A stretch of DNA of 64,000 nt from Axinella damicornis (Eukaryota; Porifera; Demospongiae; Axinellida; Axinellidae), in assembly GCA_963931865.1 (NCBI GenBank), contig OZ007506.1, forward strand, positions 21,126,100 to 21,190,099, written 5' to 3'. The number at the start of each line of letters is the position of its first letter. Position 1 is the first letter of the stretch. Of the stretch, positions 49,901 through 60,043 are shown piece by piece. Position numbers and translations under genes: made by a program. The notes under the pieces were generated by a model. The model had not been told where the DNA came from and ran no database searches. It saw only the letters and a program-made list of their open reading frames with translations.

Positions 49901-52900
49901 GTCAGTCCTTCCCCCTCACCTCTGTAAGCCAGTCCTTCCCCTCACCTCTGTAAGCCAGTCCTTCTCCCTCACCTCTGTAAGTCAGTCCTTCCCCTCACCT
50001 CTGTAAGTCAGTCCTTCCCCCTCACCTCTGTAAGCCAGTCCTTCCCCTCACCTCTGTAAGCCAGTCCTTCCCCCTCACCTCTGTAAGTTAGTCGATCCTT
50101 CCCCCTCACATCTGTTAAGTCAGTCCTTCCCCCTCACCTCTGTAAGCCAGTCCTTCCCCTCACCTCTGTAAGCCAGTCCTTCTCCCTCACCTCTGTAAGT
50201 CAGTCCTTCCCCTCACCTCTGTAAGTCAGTCCTTCCCTCTCACCTCTGTAAGTCAGTCCTTCCCCCTCACCTCTGTAAGCCAGTCCTTCCCCTCACCTCT
50301 GTAAGCCAGTCCTTCTCCCTCACCTCTGTAAGCCAGTCCTTCCCTCTCACCTCTGTACATTGTAAGTCAGTCCTTCCCCCTCACCTCTGTAAGCCAGTCC
50401 TTCCCCTCACCTCTGTAAGCCAGTCCTTTCCCTCACCTCTGTAAGCCAGTCCTTCCCCTCACCTCTGTAAGTCAGTCCTTCCCCCTCACCTCTGTAAGCC
50501 AGTCCTTCCCCCTCACCTCTGTAAGTCAGTCCTCCCCCTCACCTCTGTAAGCCAGTCCTTCCCCTCACCTCTGTAAGTCAGTCCTTCCCCCTCACCTCTG
50601 TAAGCCAGTCCTTCCCCTCACCTCTGTAAGCCAGTCCTTCCCCCTCACCTCAGTAAGCCAGTCCTTCCCCTCACCTCTGTAAGCCAGTCCTTCCCCTCAC
50701 CTCTGTAAGTTAGTCCTTCCCCCTCACCTCTGTAAGTCAGTCCTCCCCCTCACCTCTGTAAGTCAGTCCTTCCCTTCACCCACCCCCTCACCTCTGTAAG
50801 CCAGTCCTCTCACCTCTGTAAGCCAGTCCTTCCCCTCACCTCTCTAAGTCAGTCCTTCCCCTCACCTCTCTAAGTCCTCACCTTCATGTGATGTCACAGG
50901 CACAACTCCCTCCGTTATATCCAAGTATTAGATTCATTTACAGAATAACAACTGTACCGTACCATACACATAGACAGCACATGCAGCCACTCACAGCACT
51001 GGGTTGGACTCGCGCTCACCCCGGCGATGTACATGTAATACCCTGTTGCTGTCTCACAGTTTAACCCAATACACCACTATTGTATTAACCCCATAGTGAC
51101 ATTATGTTTTAACCTATCTTTCCCAGGCTCCTGAGGAGGACTACCTCAGTGTCCATATTCGCATTGTAGGCGACTGGACAGCAGACGTAGCAAGACTGAT
51201 GGGGGCGGGGCAAGGGGAGTTTCAACAGTCATGGGAGCTGCCCAAGTGAGTGTGTATGTGTGTGCATGTGTAGATGTTGATGACTACCGTATAGCGCTTA
51301 AATTTCGCGGGTCTAAATTTTCGCAAATTTTGCGAATTACAGGTCATTCGCGAAATTATTTCAACGAAAATTTTGACACGTGTTGTGTGCCTACAGCTAC
51401 GTGGACAGTATTCCAACGTACGCGCGCGACGGCTAGCTTGATGGCTCTGTTTGTGTACTTCAACAGGATGGACAGTAGTCGAAGTAAAGTGTAAGCTTCG
51501 GATCCACATGGAGAGTTCTTCCAAGAGGTACCGTAGAGCACTTACGGTACCATCTGCATGACATGTGCGATATCTGCCAATACTGAAGCTGCCAGCTCAA
51601 TCCGGCGAAACGCCCAGGCAGGTATCTGAAAACGAACTCTGAGAGCGTCGAAGTGGGGAAGAGAGTGTCGCAGAATACAACGCACCGACGAAGTGGTCTG
51701 TGGTAGACTGGTAGTTAGTTGAGTTCAGCGCGCACGGGAGTCTTCACGCAAGTGCAGTATATTACACCGCACCCATTCTGTGGGCGTGGCATTTTACCGC
51801 GAATTCGCGAATTTTTTTCAACGAAATGTTCTCGAAGAGCAATTCGCGAAAATTTAGACCCGCAAAATATAAGCGCCATACGGTATTACAAGTGCAATCA
51901 TGAGATGTTGTTCCTCTCCAACACACACTAAAGGATTTCTGTGGATGGACCATTTGGCACAGCCAGTGAGGATGTATTCACACACGAGGTTGGGCTGCTG
52001 GTGGGAGCGGGCATAGGAGTCACACCCTTTGCCTCCATCCTCAAATCCGTCTTCTACAAACTGACCGACGAGAACACCACGCTGCGGCTGAAGAAAGTGT
52101 ACTTCTACTGGATCTGCCCAGAGCCCACCGCTTTTGAGTGGTTTGCAGACCTCCTCCTCTCTCTTGAGAAGCAGATGGCTGACAAGGGCATCAGGTACAG
52201 GACTGGAAACAGAACTGCCACTAGTTTAACCAGTAGATAGTTTGGGCTTGAGTTCCAAGACCGTAAAAATGAGAAGAAAGACAACTGGAAATGTGGCTAT
52301 GATTCGGGCCAGTATTTGCATTATTGCAAGACAGGTGTTGTTGTGTTCTTGCAACATCCCCATGGTATTTTGTGTTTATTTGTACCATGTTTTCTTCTAA
52401 TGTTAGTGACTTCCTGGATACGCACATCTATCTGACTCGTGGCTGGAGGGACAATCAGGCCTTTGCTATCATGCTGCGGGAGGGGGAGGAGAGGGATGCC
52501 ATCACTGGTCTCCAGACGAAGACTCATTTTGGACGTCCTGAGTGGCCCAAAATCTTTGACGGCATGTCCCTCGCCCATCCCAAGTAGGTGCTATGATTTG
52601 ATAACTAATTTGTGTGGAGATTCTTGGAATGAAATTTGTTTGTCACCCTCCCCTCCTGACCTTCACTCGTCTCTCCTCCATCTTACTCATTTCTCTTCTT
52701 GCTCCCCTTCTTCCCTCCCCTGGGGCTCCTTCTTCCTCTCCTCCCTCTCCCCTCTCCCTCCCCTTTCCCCCCTCCTCCTCCCTCCCAGCACTGACATTGG
52801 GGTGTTCTTCTGTGGTCCTCCTGTCCTCTCCCACAACCTACATCGCTTCTGCAACGAGTACACAACCCAGAACGATGCCACAAGGGCACGATTCTTCTAC

Positions 52901-52918
52901 AACAAAGAGAACTTCTGA
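43808..52918 (+). CDS. NOX2: NOX2-type NADPH oxidase (gp91phox family), 12 exons, 585 aa
   Basis: The enzyme passes electrons from NADPH through FAD and two haems across the membrane to O2, making superoxide. Exons: 43808-43861, 43956-44051, 46744-46854, 46992-47216, 47946-48046, 48154-48234, 48629-48803, 49030-49257, 51127-51245, 51934-52194, 52407-52583, 52789-52918. All joins keep frame and give 585 residues (human gp91phox 570). The four haem-ligand histidines are present ([30 protein letters not shown]). The extracellular loop in exon 7 has N-glycosylation sequons (NFT, NDT). FAD site HPYTLTS, NADPH sites [18 protein letters not shown] and FFCGPP, and the C-terminus NKENF are all intact. 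There are no EF-hands, so NOX5/DUOX are excluded; regulation by p22phox and cytosolic subunits is expected from the family. Confidence 0.95.
44340..44650. repeat. Tandem repeat in NOX intron 2
   Basis: About seven units of 40-60 bp built on TACTGGAGAGATGTCCTCTCTGC and ATAATCAGGTTACTAGAAGA, in the 2.7-kb intron 44052-46743. The rest of that intron holds the pogo-like element at 45303-45777, a G-run at about 44891-44909, and no gene. Confidence 0.8.
45303..45777. mobile_element. Pogo/Tigger-like MITE in NOX intron 2
   Basis: The 475-bp element has inverted ends CAGTGGAACCTGTCTAATGC (left) and CAGTGAAACCTGCCTTAGTG (inverse of the right end) and is flanked by TA on both sides. TIRs of the form CAGTNNAACCT with TA target duplication are typical of the pogo/Tigger branch of Tc1/mariner. 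There is no transposase ORF. Confidence 0.75.
46887..46923. repeat. Palindromic repeat family copy (short)
   Basis: TAGCCTCATTCCCAGGCAG followed closely by the inverse CTGGGAATGAGACT, in NOX intron 3, just upstream of the (AC)n tract that abuts the exon 4 acceptor. A half copy is at about 46595-46612. Confidence 0.7.
48365..48622. repeat. (CCCT)n tract forming the polypyrimidine tract of NOX intron 6
   Basis: About 250 bp of near-pure CCCT/CCTC repeat runs into the exon 7 acceptor at 48628. It is strictly homopyrimidine on the sense strand. Confidence 0.95.
49245..50880. repeat. 5' splice-site minisatellite filling NOX intron 8
   Basis: Starting within the last bases of exon 8, a unit of about 27 bp (core CTCACCTCTGTAAGTCAGTC, then CTTCCCC) is repeated roughly 60 times to about 50880. 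Every unit keeps the exon-like CACCTCT and a GTAAGT or GTAAGC donor-like hexamer. A higher-order period of about 267 bp is visible: the rare variant CCTCCCCCTCGCCTCTG recurs at about 49267 and 49534. The array makes up almost the whole first 1.6 kb of intron 8 (49258-51126). Confidence 0.95.
51287..51883. mobile_element. 597-bp MITE in NOX intron 9
   Basis: Ends match as inverted repeats of about 38 bp with few mismatches (CCGTATAGCGCTTAAATTTC at the left; CCGTATGGCGCTTATATTTT as inverse of the right), followed by shared inner GCGGGTCTAAATTTTCGC. It is flanked by TA on each side. No transposase. It splits the intron between exons 9 and 10 but leaves both splice sites intact. Confidence 0.85.
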
Positions 52919-53775
52919 TATAGTATAAATCGTTTAGCCTCAAGATCTGTGACAAATATGCAAGTTTGGTTAGTATTTTAGAGTAATGATACCACTACCG
53001 AACATACGTACACTGCATATGTTAGTTTCTATTATTCAGCAGTGTTTCCGCTGTGTATGATCGTGAACTGTGCTTTTTATTGGGACTGTGTGTTTGATCT
53101 GTACAATATATCCTAATCTGAATAGGATCTGCAATGCATGTGTGACTGTGTGGACATAATATAGAGCATGTAGTGACCAGTGTGTGTTGTTTGTGGAGTG
53201 CATGCAAGTGGTTCCAAGAACTGGTGTGGTTGGTGTGCCTGGAACAAGGGTACGGGGCTAGGAGAGCAGCTGGTCTGATCAACAGTGTAGTGATGGTGAC
53301 AGAGGCAAGCCAGCACTTGGGGAGGTGATATACAGCAAGAGTCTGCTTGGTCTCGGAACCATGACCTTTGGTTCTAGCCTCGTTCCCAGGCTCCCGTTCT
53401 CAGAACGAGAGCCTGAGAACTATAGTAGTCTGGTTCCGGGAATGGCAATTTTGCACTGGAGGGGTCAAAGTAAGTACAGCCGACGCTAATGGCTAGAGAG
53501 GTAAGATGTTACAGCTGTGCTTCTGCATTTATGAGTGTCTCATGATGGCCTCAGTTTAACGTATGAATCCACGGCTCTCTGCACGTCCTGGCCTGGGATT
53601 GCTGTATGTATATGAGTGCCTCATGATGGCCTCAGTTATGAAGCCAGGGTTCAGGGTCTCTGCAAGGCCTCTGAATCTAAAGTTAGATTGTCCTGTTTTA
53701 TTTCTTCCAGCGCAGTCTGGCTATACATGCATGGGTGTCAGTCCACTCCACCAACCTTGGACCTAGCCATACATT
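52919..53775. other. Intergenic region, NOX to MANEA
   Basis: Same-strand spacer with the NOX 3' UTR and the MANEA promoter and 5' UTR. A palindromic-family copy lies at about 53375-53421 (TAGCCTCGTTCCCAGGCTC, inverse arm degraded). A 40-bp stretch with GCCTCATGATGGCCTCAGTT is partly repeated near 53535 and 53610. No other gene seen. Confidence 0.55.
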
Positions 53776-55197
53776 ATGAGAGTTCGTCTTCGCTCCATAA
53801 TTCTGCTTAGCATCATCTACCTGGGTTTGGTATCCCTGCTCTACCATTTCCTCTGGAGAACACACGCCTTGGACAAGCTCTTTGACACTCCAGGCGAGCA
53901 GGGGCCTCAAGCCAACAATGAGTTTGTTCTCTTCGATTTTAAGAGGCGGAGTGGACCCCATGTATATGGTGACCACAATGTAAGCAACATGATGAATCAG
54001 TCATTACAAGTGCCAATTGGACACTTGAAACTGCCTGATCACAACAAGGGTAACAATTCTGGGAAACCATCACTCCAAGGTCTGACGGGTACAACCAGTG
54101 CTAGTAATGTACTTGAGCCTCCAAACTACTGTCTACATGTGTTTTACTACATATGGTATGGGAGCAAGGAATTTGATGGACGGTATTTCCACTGGAATCA
54201 CAGGTACTTGCCTCACTGGCAAGATAGTCTAATAAAGAAGTTTCCTCTTGGAAGACACACGCCACCTGATGACATTGGCGCAAGCTTCTACCCCAAGCTG
54301 GGCACTTACAGCTCCAGAGACCCCCACATTATGGAGATGCACATGCAGCAACTGAGGGAGGCTGGGATTGGGGTCGTGTCGGTGTCTTGGTATCCCCCTG
54401 GCTTGGCTGACAGCGAGGGCTTCCCCCCAGATCCGGTAATACCTCTACTGCTGGATGTGGCCCAAAAGTTTGCCATGAAGGTCACTCTACATATAGAGCC
54501 TTACGAGAATCGCAGTGCACTGACATTTCTCAATGACCTGAAGTACATTTATAAACACTATTTCCATCATACCGCGTTCTACAAGTATCGGAGAGTGGAT
54601 GAGAGTGGTAAGGTCAGACTCTTACCACTGATTTATGTTTACGATTCCTATCTTACTCCTGCGAATGAATGGAGAGCTGTATTAAAGCACGGAAGTAAGA
54701 TTTCTATTCGACAGAGCAAACACGATTGTGTTGCAATTGCTCTGTTGGTGCAAGAATCTCACAAACAATCCATACTGGAAGCAGGCTTTGATGGTTTCTA
54801 CACATACTTTGGCTCCATTGGGTTCAGCTATGGCTCCACCCCAACAAAGTGGAGCCTGCTAGCCAAGTTTGCAACACAGCAGAGTCTTCTCTTCATACCC
54901 AGCATCGGTCCGGGGTATGACGACACGAGGGTGAGGCCTTGGAACAACAAGAACACCAAAGCTAGGAAGGATGGCCGGTACTACCGACAGATGTTCGAGT
55001 CTGCTTTGACTGCAAATCGTGGCGGTATCCTGTCACTGACCTCATTTAATGAGTGGCACGAAGGCACTCAGATCGAACCTGCAGTGCCCAAGAGCAATAA
55101 TGGATTCAGATACTTGGACTATAGTCCTCATTCACCCGAGTACTATTTACAACTTACTAGGAAGTTTTCTAAGCAATTACAGTGCAGTGCATTGTAA
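53776..55197 (+). CDS. MANEA: Endo-alpha-1,2-mannosidase, GH99
   Basis: A 473-residue, single-exon protein (human MANEA 462). A short cytosolic N-terminus and one signal-anchor helix (about 8-26, IILLSIIYLGLVSLLYHF) are followed by a stem and the GH99 barrel from about residue 115. Conserved blocks: HVFYYIWYG, HWNHRYLPHW, GIGVVSVSWYPPG, KVTLHIEPYENRS (carries the glutamate region used in the unusual neighbouring-group mechanism), FDGFYTYFG and SFNEWHEGTQIEPA. The enzyme cuts glucosylated mannose from N-glycans in the Golgi, a bypass of the glucosidase route. The lack of introns next to intron-rich neighbours is notable but the gene looks intact. The start ATG follows directly on the hydrophobic segment, as expected. 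Confidence 0.95.
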   Translation: MRVRLRSIILLSIIYLGLVSLLYHFLWRTHALDKLFDTPGEQGPQANNEFVLFDFKRRSGPHVYGDHNVSNMMNQSLQVPIGHLKLPDHNKGNNSGKPSLQGLTGTTSASNVLEPPNYCLHVFYYIWYGSKEFDGRYFHWNHRYLPHWQDSLIKKFPLGRHTPPDDIGASFYPKLGTYSSRDPHIMEMHMQQLREAGIGVVSVSWYPPGLADSEGFPPDPVIPLLLDVAQKFAMKVTLHIEPYENRSALTFLNDLKYIYKHYFHHTAFYKYRRVDESGKVRLLPLIYVYDSYLTPANEWRAVLKHGSKISIRQSKHDCVAIALLVQESHKQSILEAGFDGFYTYFGSIGFSYGSTPTKWSLLAKFATQQSLLFIPSIGPGYDDTRVRPWNNKNTKARKDGRYYRQMFESALTANRGGILSLTSFNEWHEGTQIEPAVPKSNNGFRYLDYSPHSPEYYLQLTRKFSKQLQCSAL

Positions 55198-55626
55198 AAT
55201 CTACTATTATTTTGTTTGGTATAACAATCATACCGTCAGCTATAAAGCTTTTAAGAAGTTGATGCCACAAGCTTAAGAGCAGGAGCTCAGCATGTTAAAG
55301 CTAAGATATGGCAGTAACTGTTCACAAACTGCAGCCACCACTCTGCACAACATTGCTCACTCCCAAATATAATATGCTCCATTTTTTATTGTGTATGCTT
55401 ATCCATAAGCCTCGTTCCCAGGCCGTTCCCACCGCCAGTAATTTTCATCGCTTCCGGTATGCATGAGATTATTCTATTGAAGCAGCTGTTGGAAGCCCTT
55501 AGCTTAGTACTATATAACCTCATCACAGTCAATGCCACAGTGGCAGTGCATCATGCAATCGTTTACCTTCACACAACCCAGTGACCGACAAGGATAAATA
55601 CTTTCACTTTCATGAAACAAATGTGA
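55198..55626. other. Convergent spacer, MANEA and the 55627 gene
   Basis: 3' UTRs of two convergent genes; a half copy of the palindromic family near 55408-55440 (CCTCGTTCCCAGGCCGTTCC). Nothing else seen. Confidence 0.5.
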
Positions 55627-56477
55627 TCAGTCTGGAATCTTAACTTTTAGTGGAATGACAGCAAAGTCATCAGAACCGAAACTGGACAGGGGTGCATTTG
55701 GACTCAGAAACTCATGGCAGCCACGCTGTCCACTCTCGGAATAAGTGTACCCGTCTCCTCGGAAGAACTTCAGCAACCTCATCTCACAGTAGAGGAACAG
55801 TCTAATCTGCCAGAGCTTGCGTGGACGGGGGAGGGAGCAGAAGTGATCATAACTGTAAAACTGAGGGGCATTAGGGTCAGAGTGATCCTCATTCTTTCTT
55901 GCTTCGAGGAACTCAAATCCCGCTTCAGATTCAAAATACTCCAAGTCCTTCTCTCTGAGATCAGCCAGGTGTTGCACAAGGTCTGAATAGGCATCAGGGA
56001 AGCAGGTCTGGACTATCTGGACCACCCCGTCCCATGTGGCAGGTGCAACAAGAAACTCCCTCCCAGTGTGACAAGCAGTGCTGGGCTTAAACAGTACCAA
56101 CCAGAATGTGTAGTGCTTTTCAACAACCTGTAAGTGGGATGCCAAAGAGATTAATGGTTAGACGATGGGGCTGGCCTAGAATATATAGCTACCTCATAGT
56201 GTATGTAGGGTCTGTCAAAACCCAGTCTGAGCAAGGTGTCATAGGTGTTGCTTCTCAGTACGATGTTCTGCATGGCGTCAGGCCCAAACAAAAAGACAGT
56301 CCTTCTTCCTGGAGTGGTGGCCAGCCGATCAGGGGGAGAAGTGTCCACTGAGGTGCATATCCGTCCATAGACCTCCTCTACTAGAACATCATCTTCCTGT
56401 CTTCCTCCTAGACATGGTGGGAATCTCCCCTCTGTATGAAGCTCTGTCGCCCTCTGAACTACTGCTGCGAAGTCCAT
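55627..56477 (-). CDS. Unrecognised two-exon protein, about 261 aa
   Basis: Exon 56477-56193 (starts MDFAAVVQRATELH, ends RPYIHYE) joins in frame to 56127-55627 (VVEKHYTFWLVLFKPST to VPLKVKIPD-type end, stop at 55627). The donor GAG|GTAGCT and acceptor TTACAG are good. There is no signal peptide or membrane helix. The second exon is rich in aromatic and charged residues (FLFGPDAMQNIVLRS, DHFCSLPRPRKLWQIRLFLY), which suggests a folded globular domain, but I do not recognise the family. The first exon may begin upstream at a CCAG acceptor near 56497, so further 5' exons are possible in 56.5-57.0 kb. Confidence 0.65.
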
Positions 56478-57196
56478 CCTTTTCAGCGGAGGGAAAACCC
56501 TGGAATGCACCTATTGAACCATGGATAATATAGTCGCGTACTATATTATCCATGATTGAACTATGACCCAGGTCAAAGTGCACCATACACACCGCAGAGT
56601 ATTCACAGTATAATTGCTTTATCAGACGACGGGGGTCATCATGAAAATTAACATCCAACAGACAGGATCTGCATGAAGTAATATAATTATAACAAGTTGA
56701 TGCATAGGCATACAATTATGTCAGATATCCATATTATGTCAGCTGAAATGTTCGATTGCTGCTGTTCATAGTTTTCTTCCAACTCCTTCATATCCAGTTG
56801 CCATAGGTTTTGGCAGACCCACAATATCACGAGGCTGGGAGCGCTTGGTATCCATAACCTGTGTAGACACAGTTTGGAAAGTAGAAAACATGCGTACGTA
56901 GCTACAATCATAGATAATCTATGCTATTGCTAAGTATGGGATCACGTGACTTGATTCCAATCCCTTTACGCTCTATTATCTATGCTACAATCATTAATAA
57001 ATAGGAGAGTTGATTTATAGTTTCGTCAGGATGCAAGGGACCAGATAATATTTTACTATCCTCAGGGTGTACGACATTGAACAATACAATGTGTTAAAGA
57101 TCTGCCAGATCTCTTAACTTGATGCAGATACAATTCCAAATTTGAAGGGGATTTGATTTCGCTTGCTATCTCATGCACATGTCTTACAGACTCAAG
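56478..57196. other. Possible 5' exons of the 55627 gene; hairpins
   Basis: A near-perfect hairpin of about 40 bp at 56517-56556 (arms CATGGATAATATAGT and inverse). A second inverted repeat with ATAGATAATCTATGC arms spans about 56910-56990. Short open frames exist on the minus strand at 56640-56900, but none is supported by paired splice sites. Confidence 0.4.
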
Positions 57197-57403
57197 TTAC
57201 AGTACTGTTTTATAAGTTTCGCCAACCGTGTATCCAACGCAGGTTACGAGGCTGCCAAATGCGCACAGCGAGAGGAACAGCATCCCATCTTTCCGCAGAT
57301 CTCGGTAGAAGGTGGCCGCATCTTGGGTGACGTATGAGCCATGGCGCACGCCCCGCATAGTCGCAGGGCGAAGCACTCGCACAATACTAAGTAGACTGGC
57401 CAT
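57197..57403 (-). CDS. Small single-pass membrane protein, 68 aa, probably mitochondrial
   Basis: From Met at 57403 (MASLLSIVRVLRP) the protein has an Arg-rich, acid-free start typical of a mitochondrial presequence (RVLRPATMRGVRHGS). It then has one hydrophobic helix (GMLFLSLCAFGSLVTCVGY) and a short tail (TVGETYKTVL). An in-frame Met 12 codons upstream (57439) would break the presequence character. It resembles the small accessory subunits of respiratory complexes in layout, but I do not recognise the family. Confidence 0.55.
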   Translation of the reverse strand: MASLLSIVRVLRPATMRGVRHGSYVTQDAATFYRDLRKDGMLFLSLCAFGSLVTCVGYTVGETYKTVL

Positions 57404-57704
57404 CTTTGTGCAGAAAAGTTTCCGAGTTTCCAACAACAAAAAAATCTAGTGATACTGATATAAGAATATTTGCTTATAGTGAAGCACACTACATTCACTT
57501 CACTGCACTCTTGACCCTGTTAATTGTACATTCCAGGGTCAAGGTGCATTACGCAATCAGCAGAGAAGACACCAGCATGTTCACTGAACCTACAAGTTGA
57601 ACCACAACAAATAATCATCGTACAGTTGACATAAACTGGCCCGTAATGGTCAACAGTACACACATCAGGACAGCAGCACAAGTCCATCCCCCGATCTTAG
57701 CATA
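57404..57704. other. Spacer between two minus-strand genes
   Basis: Promoter side of the small membrane protein gene and 3' UTR of the bL19m gene. No repeat or gene seen. Confidence 0.5.
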
Positions 57705-58548
57705 CTATGCCGGTGCGCCTCGCCTCCTGTGGATCAGTATCCTATCGCTTTTGACAGGCTCCATGTTCTGATTCACAGTGCTGTACTTGGCCGGCTTGTC
57801 TCTCAGATAGTACAGCTTAGCCCTCCGCCTTCTCTCGAGCTTCAGGACCTTGATTTCCCTGACTGCAGGTGAATAAAGCTCAAACATAACTTCAACCCCG
57901 ATTCCATCAATAACATTCCGCAGAATAAATGTTGACCCCAGACCGTTGTTGCTTCTTGCTATACAAATCCCCACAAATTTTGTGGTTCCTGTGGAAGAGT
58001 AGGGGTCCGCCCGTGTCACTGCTAGGTAGCTCCCTGAGGTAAAATAGGGAATGTCTGCATTTCTTGTCCTTTTCTGAATGTCAGATTTGGTCAAAAAGTC
58101 TAGGAGATTTGTCTTGGATTCTTCAGGAGTGTAACACACACTGTTGTCTTTCAGAATGACCCTAGCGGCTGAAACATCTTTGTCACTCTGCAGGCTATCA
58201 CTGTCTGGAGCCTCTGTTGAACAATGTCTGCTTGTCCCTGCAGAACAAAAAAATCCCTATTGACCTTATGCAATAGCCGGTTATCTACCCACAATCTATA
58301 CATATTCCCAATGACTCCATTTCATGAGTGGCAAGATGATGGTACATTCTATTGTGATTGCAGAAATGCGCGCAGCTGCACAGCTGTCTTTCAAGTATGT
58401 TAATGTTCGCTGTCAAGTAGTTAGCATACCTGCTACGTTCAGGCTGATCCCTGCGCAGATTGCAAGAGCCAGACAAAACTCCCTTTTTTGCCGCATTAGA
58501 AATACTATTCTTGCCACTCAAAATGGCTGCCTGCGTCATCATGTGCAC
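57705..58548 (-). CDS. MRPL19: Mitochondrial ribosomal protein bL19m
   Basis: The main exon 58237-57705 carries the bacterial L19-like barrel of the mitochondrial large ribosomal subunit: SGSYLAVTRADPYS, KFVGICIARSNNGLGSTF, ILRNVIDGIGVEVMFELYSP and IKVLKLERRRRAKLYYLRD. A probable first exon 58548-58430 (MHMMTQAAILSGKNSISNAA, ending at AG|GTATGC) would supply a basic presequence. However, with the CTGCAG acceptor at 58238 the phases differ by one base, so the join is unresolved: another exon, another acceptor or a sequence error. The family usually continues with a longer C-terminal extension; here the protein ends soon after DRILIHRRRGAPA. Confidence 0.85.
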
Positions 58549-58652
58549 TTCATTTTGTGACGTACGTATGTGATTGCATAAGGTCTATTCCATACCCTCG
58601 TGGCACTCAAGCTCCTGCTGACACCAACATCAAAGAAGTGTTTCCAAGTATA

Positions 58653-59498
58653 CAAGGGGGTGACACTCCCATAGACGCCGTAGTCAGAGCTGCGACTAGG
58701 GTCAAGAAATCTTGACCGTCATTTTTGCTGCTTGACCACTTGACCGCATCGTATAAAGTCTCTTGACCGCTTGACCGCCAATAGTATACGGTAGAATGCG
58801 TAGCAACTCCACCCCTTCCTTAGTATACAGGGTCAACATTAGTCTCGTCCCCAGACCCCCCTCGGAAAAATCGAGAAAGGGTCTGGTAACACGTATGGCA
58901 ATGCCGCGTCCAAGAGGAATTCAATCAGTTACACAATCACGTGTGAATGTTTACACTCGAGGTGATAATTGGAGTTGTGCGCCACTAAATAGCTGCATGT
59001 ACAGTACTAAGTCTAGCTCGAACATGTCAGACACTGTACCAAGCCGTTCTACGCTACTACCCCGAGAGCGGAGAGCTGCACAGTACAAAAGTCGAATTAC
59101 GACAGGAAGCTAACGGTATTAACGAAAGCTTTTCCCGTAGCCGACTGGTAGGCACACAAATACAGAAATGAAAGCTTCAATTGCCCCTCAATGCTTCGGT
59201 ATGAATGTTCCGTACCTTATTCTGCCTCTGGAAACTTCGACAGCCTTGTCAACTGAACACCATGATGGTCACCGTATACCGATGAGTTTGCACATCCGTG
59301 ATTGAACGTGACGTATATAATTTCTGCAATCTGATTGGCGTGAGTATATAGCCCACGCGGACACCGCATTGCCATACGTGTTGCCAGACCCTTTCTCGAT
59401 TTTTCCGAGGGGGGTCTGGGAACGAGACTAGGTCAACATTTGCTGATAAGCCCGGTCGCAGCTCTGACTACGGCATCTATGGGAGTGTCACCCCCTTG
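58653..59498. mobile_element. 846-bp inverted-repeat DNA element
   Basis: Ends are CAAGGGGGTGACACTCCCAT and its exact inverse, with arms matching for about 45 bp. The flanking pentamer GTATA is duplicated on both sides. A second inner pair of arms (AGTCTCGTCCCCAGACCCCC at about 58839; inverse near 59400) resembles the dispersed palindromic family. No transposase ORF. It lies between bL19m and POLQ. Confidence 0.8.
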
Positions 59499-60043
59499 GT
59501 ATATATTGTTGAGCTTTAATGAGGGGGTTAACCCTAGTCAAAAATATATTATGTCAAAGGTTCATTCAATCTCCCAAGATTAAAACTGAACACTTTTCAA
59601 TACACAAAAGCTGTACTTCTTACTTCTTAATGCATGGGTAGAAGTCGCTCTCAGCCACGAAGAGTGCTGCAGTGCTCTGCAACAGCGCCCCAACATCAAA
59701 GCAGCACTGCTCATCTTTGCAGCTCATGTGATTATCATGTGACTGCAAGTAAGCATCACGAGACGTACGCATGACCTGAATTGAAACACCGGTAAATTTG
59801 AACAGTTCCATGAGTTCTTCATCTTCTTGACGATTTCAGACAATCCACATGAGAGAGCAATTAAGTCTGTAAGCCCGTTTACGTATTCTGTGTTGATATG
59901 ATATTGAACTGAGCGTGAAATAGGTCAGTGTACCTCGATTTTTTTTTGTCTTACTGCAGCACATAGTATGGAACCCCCCTCCCATCAAGTATCTAACTCT
60001 TACTGAGCAACTTCCTTAGTACGCCACAAGGCCACCAGACCCT
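59499..60043. other. Spacer, bL19m side to POLQ
   Basis: Mostly unremarkable. A possible minus-strand terminal exon at 59775-59620 (acceptor TTCAG, then 51 codons from VMRTSRDAYLQSHDNHMSC to DFYPCIKK and a stop) looks protein-like but has no identified partner exons, so it is only a candidate. Confidence 0.35.

Noticed and set aside
49245..50880. Array as a coding repeat or centromeric satellite
   Set aside because: It starts exactly at a verified exon edge, has stops in all sense frames through GTAAG-containing units, and is bounded by NOX exons on both sides.
53698..53976. Minus-strand ORF overlapping MANEA start
   Set aside because: Antisense shadow of the MANEA coding frame.
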